Source of the DNA: CAVQSS01 sp963746605
Lineage (GTDB): Bacteria > Desulfobacterota > RBG-13-43-22
Length of the DNA: 64,000 nt
Direction: 5' to 3'
Assembly (NCBI GenBank): GCA_963746605.1
Contig: CAVVCH010000053.1
Coordinates: 62,001-126,000 of the forward strand
In this document: positions 8,569 through 17,004 of the stretch, one piece after another
Layout: each line of letters starts with the position of its first letter
Numbering within the stretch: the first letter of the stretch is position 1
The notes under the pieces: generated by a model
Told to the model about the DNA's origin: nothing
The model's database searches: none
Seen by the model: the letters and a program-made list of their open reading frames with translations, nothing else
Position numbers and translations under genes: made by a program

Positions 8569-10702
8569 ATGATCAAAAAAATTTTTCCTTTCCTGGAATG
8601 GTTTAAAACGTATAACGGCGCGGCCTTCCGGGCCGACGCCTTGGCCGGTTTGACCGTGGCACTGGTCCTGATCCCTCAGTCCATGGCCTACGCCCAATTG
8701 GCGGGTCTACCCACCTATTACGGTCTCTATGCCGCCTTTCTGCCTCCCATGCTGGCCGCCCTCTTCGGTTCGAGCCGTCAACTGGCCACTGGGCCGGTTG
8801 CGGTGGTTTCTCTGATGACGGCCGCCTCGCTCTCTCCCCTGGCCACATCCGGAAGCGAAGGCTACATCGCCTATGCCATCCTGCTGGCCCTGATGGTGGG
8901 GGCTTTTCAACTCCTGCTCGGCATTCTACGGTTGGGGCTGGTTGTGAATTTCCTGTCCCACCCGGTGGTGAACGGTTTCACCAACGCCGCGGCCCTCATA
9001 ATCGCCACCTCCCAGTTGGACAAGATGTTCGGGGCCTCGGTGGATACGGCCGAACATCATTATCGAGACCATCATCCGGGTCATCCAGGCCGCGGCCCAT
9101 TATACTCACTGGCCTACATTGATCATGGGCGCGGCGGCCTTCGCCATCATGTTCGGGTTGAAAAAAATATCGCCCAAAGTCCCCAATGTCCTGGTGGCAG
9201 TGACCATTACCACTGTGATCTCGTGGTCGATCGGTTTCCAGCATGATGACCAGGTGAACCTCTTGCGGATTGAATCGGACCGGGCCAAGGTATTGATCGC
9301 CAACTTCAATCAGGCCGTGAAAATGATTCCTTCTTTGGCGAAGGAGCGAACCGAAGTCAGCAAGGCTCTGGATACGGCCAGCGCCGGCCATGATTTTCGG
9401 GCGGTTCTGGATGCCGAGCACGCCGCCAGTGTGCTGACCTTTAATATCGAAAAGCTGAAACATGAGTCCGCGGGGTTCCGCAGCGAGATCCGGGGATTGC
9501 TTTTTGCCGGAGTCAAACAGCCCGACGGGTCCCTGAAATTCTACCTGAAGAACGAGGTGCCGGCGGGTGCGCAGACCGATGGGCGTACTTGGCGGATACG
9601 AGTGGGAACAACCCCCTTAACCGGAGGATAAGATTCCCTTGAAAGGAGGCGGGTCCGTGGTCGGCGAGGTGCCAAAAGGACTGCCTTCTTTCTCTCTGCC
9701 GAAAATCGATTTCAAGGTAATGGGAACTTTGTTTTCCTATGCCGCCATCATCGCTCTGCTGGGATTTATGGAGGCGATTTCGATTGCCAAGGCCATGGCC
9801 GGGAAGACCGGACAGCGACTCGACCCCAATCAGGAGCTCATCGGCCAAGGGATTGGCCAATATCCTGGGGGCCATCGGCAAAAGTTACCCCACTTCCGGT
9901 TCCTTCTCCCGCTCCGCCGTGAACCTGCAGGCCGGAGCCGTCACCGGGCTGTCGAGCGTGTTCACCGGTTTGACCGTAGTGATCACGCTGTTCTTTTTTA
10001 CCCCGCTGCTGTATCATTTGCCGCAATCGGTTCTGGCGGCGGTGATCATGATGGCGGTTATCGGCCTTTTAAACGTCTCCGGGTTTATTCATGCTTACAA
10101 GGCCCAGTGGTATGACGGGGTGATTTCCATCATCTCTTTTATCGCCACCCTGGCCTTTGCCCCCCACCTGGACAAGGGGATCATGATCGGGGTGGTGTTG
10201 TCGCTCGCGTGTCTTTCTTTACAAGAGCATGCGGCCCAAGCTTGCTTCCCTGTCCCGCCATGCCGACGAAGCCCTGCGCTGCGCCAGCACACACGGTCTC
10301 AGGGAATGCGAGTACGTGGCCATGGTCCGCTTTGAAGGGCCGCTCTTTTTCGCCAATGCCAGCTATCTGGAAGACAAGATCATGGAATTGATGCGCACCA
10401 AGAAGAGCTTAAAACATATCATCATCGTTTCCAACGGGATCAACGATATCGACGCCACCGGCGAGGAGGCTCTGTCCCTGCTGGTGGACCGGGTCCGCAG
10501 CGCCGGGATCGACGTCTCGCTGAGCGGGATCAATGAAAACGTTATGCAGGTGCTGAAACGAACCCACTTTCCGGAAAAAATCGGCGAAGATCACATCTTT
10601 CCCACCATGGAACGGGCCATTTCGGCCGTCCATTATGCGACGCATAAAGAAGGGCAGGAAAAAGATTGTCCTTTGTTGACCGCCTGTTACATCACTTCAT
10701 AA
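8569..10702 (+). pseudogene. SulP family anion permease with STAS domain, interrupted by four frameshifts
   Basis: SulP/SLC26 inner-membrane anion (sulfate, bicarbonate or carboxylate) transporter. The N-terminus (ALAGLTVALVLIPQSMAYA, LPTYYGLYAAFLPP), the core helices (SGSFSRSAVNLQAGAVTG) and the C-terminal cytoplasmic STAS domain (about 10300-10640, DIDATGEEAL) are all present. They lie in different frames, with single-base shifts near 9060, 9620, 9846 (GGG run) and 10211. Sequence on both sides of each break stays conserved, so consensus errors are likelier than decay. An extra hydrophilic stretch of about 130 residues (about 9240-9630) is not usual for the family. The gene follows tetR and precedes a phosphorelay operon. 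Confidence 0.82.
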
Positions 10703-10714
10703 AGGGGGGCGCTC

Positions 10715-11965
10715 ATGTCTATTATTACGGCCTTTAACGGGATTTTCAGCAATCAGGAACCGTTGATCAAAACACTGCTGGACCGGACCGGGTACAAGTT
10801 GATGGTCGACACCAACATCGTGTCCAAGGCCGGCAGACACTCCGGGATAGGCGAAAGCAAAATCTCCAGGGCCTTTTTCGGCAAAGCCTCGGTTTTTAAT
10901 CAGTTCACCCACGAAAAAGAGCGATCCATTGCCTATCTGAGACTGGCTATGGCGGAACTGCTGGCCGAAGACAATTTTTTGTTCCACGGCTTTTCCGGCC
11001 AGCTAATTCCCCGGGAGATCAGCCATGTCCTGCATTTGTGCCTGATCGCGGACATGAAATCCCGGGTAGCCTGGGCAAAAAAAGAACAGGGGTTATCGGA
11101 CAGCGATGCGCTGAAAGCCATTCACAAGTCGGACGAAGACCGGAGTGTCTGGATCGACACCCTTTTTCAAAGAAAAGACCCCTGGGACCCCTCCTTGTAC
11201 GATATTATGATTCCCACGGATAAGCTGAGTCCGGAGGAGGTCGTCCAACTGGTCGAAAAAAACCTGAACCGGGATATCGTCCGGCCTTCGCCCGAGTCCG
11301 AGCAGGCGGTCCGGGATTTCCTGCTGGCCGCCCAGGCGGGAGTGGCCCTGGCCCGGGAAGGGCACAGTGTAGGAGCCACCGCCCAAAAAGGGGTCGTCAC
11401 CTTGACCATTAACAAACATGTTCTGATGTTGAGCCGTCTGGAGGAGGAGCTGCGTTCCGTCGTCAGTCAGGTTCCGGGAGTCTCGGGTGTGGAAACCCGG
11501 GTCGGCCAGGGATTTCACCAGGCGGATATTTACCGAAAGTTTAATTTCGAAGCCCCTTCCAAGGTCCTGCTGGTGGACGATGAGCGGGAGTTTGTCCAGA
11601 CCCTTTCGGAACGGCTGCTGTTGCGAGAAATGGGATCGGCCGTAGCCTATGACGGGGAATCGGCCTTGACGCTCATCAAAGACGACGAACCCGAGGTCAT
11701 GATCCTGGACCTGAAGATGCCCGGCATCGACGGCATCGAGGTCCTGCGGCGGGTTAAATCCACCAACCCCGATATCGAGGTGGTTATGCTCACCGGCCAC
11801 GGGTCTGAGGCCGACCGGGAGGTCTGTATGGACCTGGGAGCGTTCGCCTATCTCCAAAAGCCGGTCGATATTGACCTCTTGAGCGAGACCCTTAAGAAGG
11901 CCAACGAAAATATCCTGCAAAAAAAGAGGCAAAAAAAGGCTTCGGGATCGGTTGAATCACGATAA
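10715..11965 (+). CDS. Fusion of cytidylate-kinase-like domain, BON-like domain and response-regulator receiver
   Basis: A 416-residue three-part protein. Residues 1-190 resemble the cytidylate kinase-like family (Cytidylate_kin2), but the P-loop is degenerate (ITAFNGIFSNQEP, no GxGK). Residues 195-265 look like a BON domain (GVVTLTINKHV ... VPGVSGVETRVG). Residues 282-400 form a complete receiver: VLLVDDE, acceptor aspartate in MILDLKMPG, T in MLTGHG and K in LQKPVD. It starts 12 bases after the SulP STAS domain and overlaps the next kinase region, so it is cotranscribed. A role as a nucleotide-sensing adaptor feeding the SulP-linked phosphorelay is inference. Confidence 0.82.
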   Translation: MSIITAFNGIFSNQEPLIKTLLDRTGYKLMVDTNIVSKAGRHSGIGESKISRAFFGKASVFNQFTHEKERSIAYLRLAMAELLAEDNFLFHGFSGQLIPREISHVLHLCLIADMKSRVAWAKKEQGLSDSDALKAIHKSDEDRSVWIDTLFQRKDPWDPSLYDIMIPTDKLSPEEVVQLVEKNLNRDIVRPSPESEQAVRDFLLAAQAGVALAREGHSVGATAQKGVVTLTINKHVLMLSRLEEELRSVVSQVPGVSGVETRVGQGFHQADIYRKFNFEAPSKVLLVDDEREFVQTLSERLLLREMGSAVAYDGESALTLIKDDEPEVMILDLKMPGIDGIEVLRRVKSTNPDIEVVMLTGHGSEADREVCMDLGAFAYLQKPVDIDLLSETLKKANENILQKKRQKKASGSVESR

Positions 11966-11987
11966 GCCGCTAAGAGGCAGAGGCGTT

Positions 11988-13745
11988 ATGGGCCTGCTGG
12001 GAAAACTCAAACCAAAATTCTGGGACCATTATGACGTGGCCTCCGGTCCGCAAAAGCAACTGTTTAATTTTCGAAGGATCTGGTTGCTGGCCGTTTTATG
12101 GACCGTCGGGGTTTCCCTGGTGCCGTTGATCTTTATCACGGTATTGGATTACCGGGCCACCCGAAAAGGGATCGAATCGGAAATCCGGCTGCGGACGGCC
12201 CGGTTGGTCTCCAATACCCGAAGGTCGGTGACCTTTTTCCTGGAAGAACGGCAGTCGGCCATTCAATTTGTCACGCAGCTTCATCCCTCTCAAAATTTCG
12301 TAGATTCCGCTCAACTTCAGTTGATTTTGGAAAACCTGAAACGGAGCTTCGGGGGGTTTGTGGACCTGGGGATCATCGATTCCGAAGGCAACCAAAGGAC
12401 CTATGCCGGTCCTTATCCCCTGGCCGGGAAAAATTATCGGGACCAGGAATGGTTTCAACAGGTAGTCTTAAAAGGGCATTATATCAGCGATGTCTTCCTG
12501 GGATATCGCCGGGTACCTCATCTGGTTATTGCCGTGAAGCACCAGTTGACGGATGGTTCGTATCACATTCTACGGGCCACCCTGGATACGGAACGCTTCA
12601 ACCAATTGATTTCCGGGTTGGAGATCAGCGGATTGGGGGACGCCCTGCTGATCAACCATCGGGGAGCGCTCCAGACCCCCTCCCGGCTCTACGGTCCCGT
12701 CCTCCAGGATATCGCCTTGCCGATACCTGTCTTTTCACCTAAAACCGAAGTCCTGGAAGAACGCAATTTGAAAGGCGAGCCGTTGATCGTCGGCTATGCC
12801 TACATTGCCGATTCCCCGTTTATTCTGATGATCGTGAAACAACGAAAAGAATTGATGAAGGAATGGTACTGGACCCGGGTGGAACTCCTCGGGTTTCTGG
12901 CCCTGAGCATCGCGGTCATATTGGTCGTTATCCTGGGAACGGCCACCTACCTGGTCGAGCAGATCTACCTGGCCGACCAGCGCCGGGTGGCCATGCTGCA
13001 TAAGGTGGAGTACGCCAACAAGCTGGCTTCCATCGGCCGGCTGGCGGCCGGGGTGGCCCATGAAATCAACAACCCGCTGGCCATCATCAATGAAAAGGCC
13101 GGGTTGATTAAGGATATTTTTTCCTTCAAAAAGGAATTTCAGGCCGAGCCACGGCTGATCGCTTTGATGGATTCCATTATTGCCTCCGTGGAACGCTGTG
13201 CCGCCGTTACCCGCCGTCTGCTGCGGTTCGCTCGTCACATGGAGGTCAGCATCCAGACCATCCATCTGGAGGAACTGGTTCGAGAGGTCCTGGGGTTCGT
13301 GGGAAAAGAGGCGGAATATCGGAGCATCGAGGTTCTGGTGAAGGTACAGGGGGATATTCCCCCTTTCGAAAGCGATCGGGGAAAACTGCAGCAGATTTTT
13401 CTGAATATCATCAACAATGCCTTTGCGGCCATGGAAGATGGGGGCCGCCTGGATATTATCCTGGACCGGGTAGACGAGAATTCGGTTTCCGCATCCTTCG
13501 CCGATACCGGACGCGGTATACCGGAGGAGGACCTGAAACGAGTTTTTGAGCCCTTTTTCACCACGAAAGCCAGCAAGGGGGGGACCGGCCTGGGCCTTTC
13601 CATTACCTATGGCCTGGTTCAGGAATTGGGCGGCAGCATCCGGGTGGAGAGCACCGTGGGAAAGGGGACCCGATTTACCGTTACCATACCCCTCAAGTAT
13701 GAGAAAAGGAGCAGGGAGATCGATGCGCATACTAATGGTCGATGA
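11988..13745 (+). CDS. Membrane sensor histidine kinase (extracytoplasmic Cache-like sensor)
   Basis: Transmembrane histidine kinase. TM1 (WLLAVLWTVGVSLVPLIFI) is followed by an extracytoplasmic region of about 230 residues with Cache-like features, TM2 (LLGFLALSIAVILVVIL), then the DHp helix with phospho-histidine in GVAHEINNPLAIINE near residue 357. The ATPase has N box IINNAFAAMEDGG, G1 DTGRGIPEE, F box EPFFTTK and G2 GTGLGLS. A TTG at 11952 is in frame, but ATG 11988 gives the normal N-terminus. The stop overlaps the next receiver gene by 23 bases, and that receiver is its probable partner. Confidence 0.92.
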   Translation: MGLLGKLKPKFWDHYDVASGPQKQLFNFRRIWLLAVLWTVGVSLVPLIFITVLDYRATRKGIESEIRLRTARLVSNTRRSVTFFLEERQSAIQFVTQLHPSQNFVDSAQLQLILENLKRSFGGFVDLGIIDSEGNQRTYAGPYPLAGKNYRDQEWFQQVVLKGHYISDVFLGYRRVPHLVIAVKHQLTDGSYHILRATLDTERFNQLISGLEISGLGDALLINHRGALQTPSRLYGPVLQDIALPIPVFSPKTEVLEERNLKGEPLIVGYAYIADSPFILMIVKQRKELMKEWYWTRVELLGFLALSIAVILVVILGTATYLVEQIYLADQRRVAMLHKVEYANKLASIGRLAAGVAHEINNPLAIINEKAGLIKDIFSFKKEFQAEPRLIALMDSIIASVERCAAVTRRLLRFARHMEVSIQTIHLEELVREVLGFVGKEAEYRSIEVLVKVQGDIPPFESDRGKLQQIFLNIINNAFAAMEDGGRLDIILDRVDENSVSASFADTGRGIPEEDLKRVFEPFFTTKASKGGTGLGLSITYGLVQELGGSIRVESTVGKGTRFTVTIPLKYEKRSREIDAHTNGR

Positions 13746-14082
13746 CGAAGCCGAACTGGTTTCCACCTTGGCGGAACGTCTGTCCTTTCGGGGGATCGAA
13801 GCCGACTGGGTCACTTCGGGCGAGGAGGCCCTGAGAAAGGTGGAGACACAGCGTTACGATGTAGCCGTCCTGGACGTTAAAATACCCCGGATCAGTGGGC
13901 TGGCCTTGAAAAAACTGCTGGAGGAGAAAGACCCCCAGATGAAATTTATCTTTCTGACCGGCCACGGTTCCGAGGAGGATTTCATGATCGGGAGCGCCGA
14001 GGCCGGAGAAGCGTACTACTTGATCAAGCCGGTCGATTTGAACCTGTTGATTGAGAAACTCAAAGAGATTATCAAGACCTAG
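13723..14082 (+). CDS. Single-domain response regulator
   Basis: A stand-alone receiver of 119 residues: acidic pair in MVDDEAE, acceptor aspartate in VAVLDVKIP, threonine in FLTGHG, lysine in YLIKPVD. The ATG at 13723 has AGGGAGA upstream and lies inside the end of the kinase gene, which indicates translational coupling. It has no output domain, so it likely passes phosphate on or acts by protein contact. Confidence 0.9.
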   Translation: MRILMVDDEAELVSTLAERLSFRGIEADWVTSGEEALRKVETQRYDVAVLDVKIPRISGLALKKLLEEKDPQMKFIFLTGHGSEEDFMIGSAEAGEAYYLIKPVDLNLLIEKLKEIIKT

Positions 14083-14094
14083 AAGGAAGGAAAT

Positions 14095-14748
14095 ATGCTT
14101 ATGCCTTGGGAAACGATCGCCCGGGAAGGGTTCCAGTTTTTCGGTAAAATGTCGGCCTCCATCTCCCATGAGATTAAAAATGCGCTGGCGATTATTAATG
14201 AAAGCGCCGGGCTGCTGGAAGATTTTTCCTTACTGGCCGAAAAAGGAAGACCCATCGATCCCGAACGGCTGAAGCTATTAGCCCAATCGGTATTGAAGCA
14301 AGTTCATCGGGCTGATGGGCTGGTCAAGAAAATGAATCGTTTTGCCCATAGCGCCGATGACGCAACAAGAATTATCGATTTGGGTGAGACGCTGGAATTG
14401 GTCGTTTCCCTGGTCCAGCGTCTGGCCGCCATGCGGGAGGCCCGGCTGGAGTTGGTCGTGCCGGATCATCCGGTAATGGTGGTTACCAACCTTTTCTTGC
14501 TGGAAAATATAATCTGGTTGTGTCTGGAATTTTTCTTGACTGAAAATCATAAAATAGTCAAACTCATTCCCGAAACGACCGGGGAGGGCGCCCGGATACG
14601 CCTGGCGGGTCAATTCGGGTTCCCGGGTGAACCCAGTCGGGTTTTCCCGTCTGAAAAAGAGAAGGCCCTCCTGGATGCTTTGAAGGCCGAGTTGCGGATG
14701 AAACCGCAGGCGGGGGAAATGATCCTCTCCCTGAACAAAACTATTTAG
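14095..14748 (+). CDS. Degenerate histidine kinase / possible histidine phosphotransferase
   Basis: A soluble 217-residue protein. It has a clear DHp helix with H box SASISHEIKNALAIINES near residue 24 and the second helix of the four-helix bundle. The C-terminal part has the length of a small ATPase domain but shows no N box asparagine (LENIIWLCLEF instead) and no G1 or G2 glycine boxes. Such an architecture (dimerisation plus dead ATPase fold) is known from Spo0B and ChpT, which shuttle phosphate between receivers. It sits between two single-receiver genes, which fits that role. AAGGAAGGA precedes the ATG. Confidence 0.75.
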   Translation: MLMPWETIAREGFQFFGKMSASISHEIKNALAIINESAGLLEDFSLLAEKGRPIDPERLKLLAQSVLKQVHRADGLVKKMNRFAHSADDATRIIDLGETLELVVSLVQRLAAMREARLELVVPDHPVMVVTNLFLLENIIWLCLEFFLTENHKIVKLIPETTGEGARIRLAGQFGFPGEPSRVFPSEKEKALLDALKAELRMKPQAGEMILSLNKTI

Positions 14749-14759
14749 TTGTGGCCCTG

Positions 14760-14780
14760 CAAACGGGAAATACCCGTTTG
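14760..14780 (+). repeat. Intercistronic hairpin
   Basis: CAAACGGG and CCCGTTTG form a perfect 8-bp stem with a 5-base loop between the degenerate kinase and the last receiver. No T-run follows, so it may tune expression or mRNA stability rather than terminate. Confidence 0.55.
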
Positions 14781-14806
14781 GCTGAAGGCCGGAAAGGAAA
14801 TGTACC

Positions 14807-15235
14807 ATGTCCGAGAAAGTGTTGTTGGTCGATGACGAGGTCGATTTTTTGGATACCCTTTCGGAGCGGATGCGCACCCGAGGCATGGAAGTGGCTACTT
14901 CCAGTTCCGGCGCGGAAGCCTTGAAAAAGGTGGAACAGGAATCCTATGATGTCATCATCCTGGATTTGATGATGCCTGGGACGGACGGCCTGGAGACCCT
15001 GAAAATCCTAAAGGAGAAAAATCCGGACCTGCAGGTGATTTTGCTCACCGGGCAAGCCACCGTGGAGAAAGGCATCGAGGCCATGAAACTGGGGGCCATG
15101 GATTTTCTGGAAAAACCGGCGGACTTGAGCCAATTGACGGAAAAGATCAAAAAGGCTCAGGCCAAGAAGATGCTTTTGGTGGAAAAACATACCGAGGAAA
15201 AGATCAAAAAATTGTTGGCCGAAAAGGGTTGGTAA
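14807..15235 (+). CDS. Single-domain response regulator
   Basis: A receiver of 142 residues with a charged C-terminal tail. Landmarks: LLVDDEVDF, acceptor aspartate in VIILDLMMPG, threonine in LLTGQA, lysine in FLEKPAD. The tail (residues 122-142, Lys/Glu rich) is likely helical. It closes the SulP-linked regulatory operon. Confidence 0.9.
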   Translation: MSEKVLLVDDEVDFLDTLSERMRTRGMEVATSSSGAEALKKVEQESYDVIILDLMMPGTDGLETLKILKEKNPDLQVILLTGQATVEKGIEAMKLGAMDFLEKPADLSQLTEKIKKAQAKKMLLVEKHTEEKIKKLLAEKGW

Positions 15236-15255
15236 GACGCGGACAATATTGTTTT

Positions 15256-15340
15256 GTCGTCATCCCGGACCCGATCCGGGATCCAGGGTATTTGAAGCTC
15301 AAGACGGCCCTGAATTCCGGCTTTCGCCGGAATGACGAAC
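15256..15340. repeat. Dispersed palindromic intergenic repeat (copy 1)
   Basis: GTCATCCCGGAC near the left end and GGAATGACG near the right end are inverted; inner palindromes (CCCGGACCCGATCCGGG; CCGGCTTTCGCCGG) can fold. Similar units occur at 22431, 23059 and 44520 in this window. A second motif at 15396-15426 (GTCATTCTGAGCGAATGCG) recurs inverted near 58555-58580. Confidence 0.65.
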
Positions 15341-15427
15341 CGCTAATGAGCTAATCAATTTTGATGATATCGCAAAAAGTCCGTCAGAGAGTTTGTCATT
15401 CTGAGCGAATGCGAAGAATCTCGTTAC

Positions 15428-16828
15428 TTAGTCGATTTGCTTGAAGGTCTTGGCCTTGATGTCGCTTTCCTTCATCAGGCGATGCAGGTAGGGACGCTTC
15501 AGACCGATCTCCTGGGCCGCCAGAGATACATTTCCCTTGTGCTTAGCCAGTATCCGCTTGATATATTCGGCATTAAAGTGGGATACCAGACGTTCACGGG
15601 CCTCTTTGATCGGCTGAGTGAAGAGCTCCTCTTCAATGGCCAACAGGGTGGAGGTGGGGCGGTCGGGTAGAATCAAATCCGGGATCGTCAAAAAATCGGA
15701 CTTGCAGAAAATAACCCCTCGTTCGATCACGGTCTCCAATTCCCGGATATTCCCGGGCCAATCCCAGGAAAGGAGCACCTCCAGGGCATCGGCGTGGATG
15801 CCCCGGATTTCCTTCTGGCTGATCCTTCCGTATTTTTCCAGAAAATGACGAGCCAAGGTCGGGATATCCTCTTTCCGTTCCCGGAGGGGCGGGAGCGGAA
15901 TGTGAATCACCGAAAGGCGATAGAATAGGTCCTCCCTAAAATCCTTTCGTTTCAACTTTTCTTTTAAATCCTGACCGGTGGAAGCCATGAATCGCAGATT
16001 ACTCCGATGGCTCCGGTTGTCTCCCAGAGGTTTGTATTCACCCTCTTGCAGGAGTCGCAACAGCTTGGTCTGGTTATAAAGGTTTAACTCCCCCACTTCA
16101 TCCAGAAACAGCGTTCCCCCTTCCGCTTCGGCGACCATTCCTTTTTTATCTTGCAGGGACCCCGGATAGGTCCCGGCGATATAGCCGAAGAGTTCACCCA
16201 CCACCAGGTTTTCGGGAATGGCGGAGCAATTGAAGGTCACGAAATTTTTGTCTTTTCGAGAACTTTGAAAATGAATGGACTTGGCCACCAGTTCCCGACC
16301 AGTCCCCGGTTCTCCTGAAATCAGTACGGTGGCTTCGCTGCTGGCCACCTCCAAAATAGTCTGATTGATTTTTTTCATGATCGGGGTCTTCCCGATCAAA
16401 AAGGGAGAGGGCCTTCTTAGGTCCAACTCGCGGCGAAGATTGATGTTTTCTTTTTTGATTCGTTCAAAGGCCAAGGCCTTTTCGATGTTGATCAGGATTT
16501 CGTCGATTTTAAAAGGCTTGGTGACATAGCTGAAGGCTCCCTTCTGGAGGGCCTCCACGGCTGATTCAATGGTCCCGTAGGCGGTCAGGATGATAACCGG
16601 CAGGCCGGGGTCAATTTTGTGAATAGTTTCCAGTAACTCGATCCCCCCCAGATTGGGCATTTTGAGATCGGTTATCACCAGATCGAAAGGGGTTTCTTCC
16701 AGGAGCGCAGGAGCAGCCAGGGGATCGGTGGTGGTAACCACCTGATGGCGGGTTTTTTCCTCTATGACCAACTGCAGTAATTCAAGCAGTTCAGGTTCGT
16801 CATCGATGATCAGAATTTTTGCGGCCAT
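15428..16828 (-). CDS. NtrC-family response regulator with degenerate AAA+ domain
   Basis: 466 residues: receiver (LIIDDEPEL, acceptor in LVITDLKMP, lysine in YVTKPFK), AAA+ domain (about 140-375) and a Fis-type HTH (NVSLAAQEIGLKRPYLHRL). Two key motifs are altered. Walker A is GEPGTGRE, with arginine in place of the lysine, and the sigma-54 contact loop is AGTYPGS where active members have GAFTGA. Walker B (GGTLFLDEVGEL) is intact. Family knowledge says loss of GAFTGA abolishes sigma-54 activation, so this is probably a DNA-binding regulator working with sigma-70 or as a repressor. It is divergent from the permease operon starting at 17005. Confidence 0.88.
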   Translation of the reverse strand: MAAKILIIDDEPELLELLQLVIEEKTRHQVVTTTDPLAAPALLEETPFDLVITDLKMPNLGGIELLETIHKIDPGLPVIILTAYGTIESAVEALQKGAFSYVTKPFKIDEILINIEKALAFERIKKENINLRRELDLRRPSPFLIGKTPIMKKINQTILEVASSEATVLISGEPGTGRELVAKSIHFQSSRKDKNFVTFNCSAIPENLVVGELFGYIAGTYPGSLQDKKGMVAEAEGGTLFLDEVGELNLYNQTKLLRLLQEGEYKPLGDNRSHRSNLRFMASTGQDLKEKLKRKDFREDLFYRLSVIHIPLPPLRERKEDIPTLARHFLEKYGRISQKEIRGIHADALEVLLSWDWPGNIRELETVIERGVIFCKSDFLTIPDLILPDRPTSTLLAIEEELFTQPIKEARERLVSHFNAEYIKRILAKHKGNVSLAAQEIGLKRPYLHRLMKESDIKAKTFKQID

Positions 16829-16842
16829 TGTGTTTAATAAAT

Positions 16843-16856
16843 TTACACTAGTGTAA
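16843..16856. promoter_or_regulatory. Palindromic operator candidate
   Basis: TTACACTAGTGTAA is a perfect 14-bp palindrome 15 bases before the NtrC-like gene in a 176-base AT-rich divergent region. A direct repeat GTTTAACTA occurs nearby at 16875-16883 and 16893-16901. It is a likely binding site of the NtrC-like regulator; no sigma-54 consensus was found next to it. Confidence 0.55.
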
Positions 16857-17004
16857 TAATAATAGATACAAAGAGTTTAACTACAAACAATAGTTTAACT
16901 ATACACATTTTTTTTCTTGAAATAAAGTATTTTTTTTGTTACAAGTGGGCCGACGAATCGGATTTAGTCGGAAAATTTAAGAATCTCCGGGAATAGGAGG
17001 AGGC

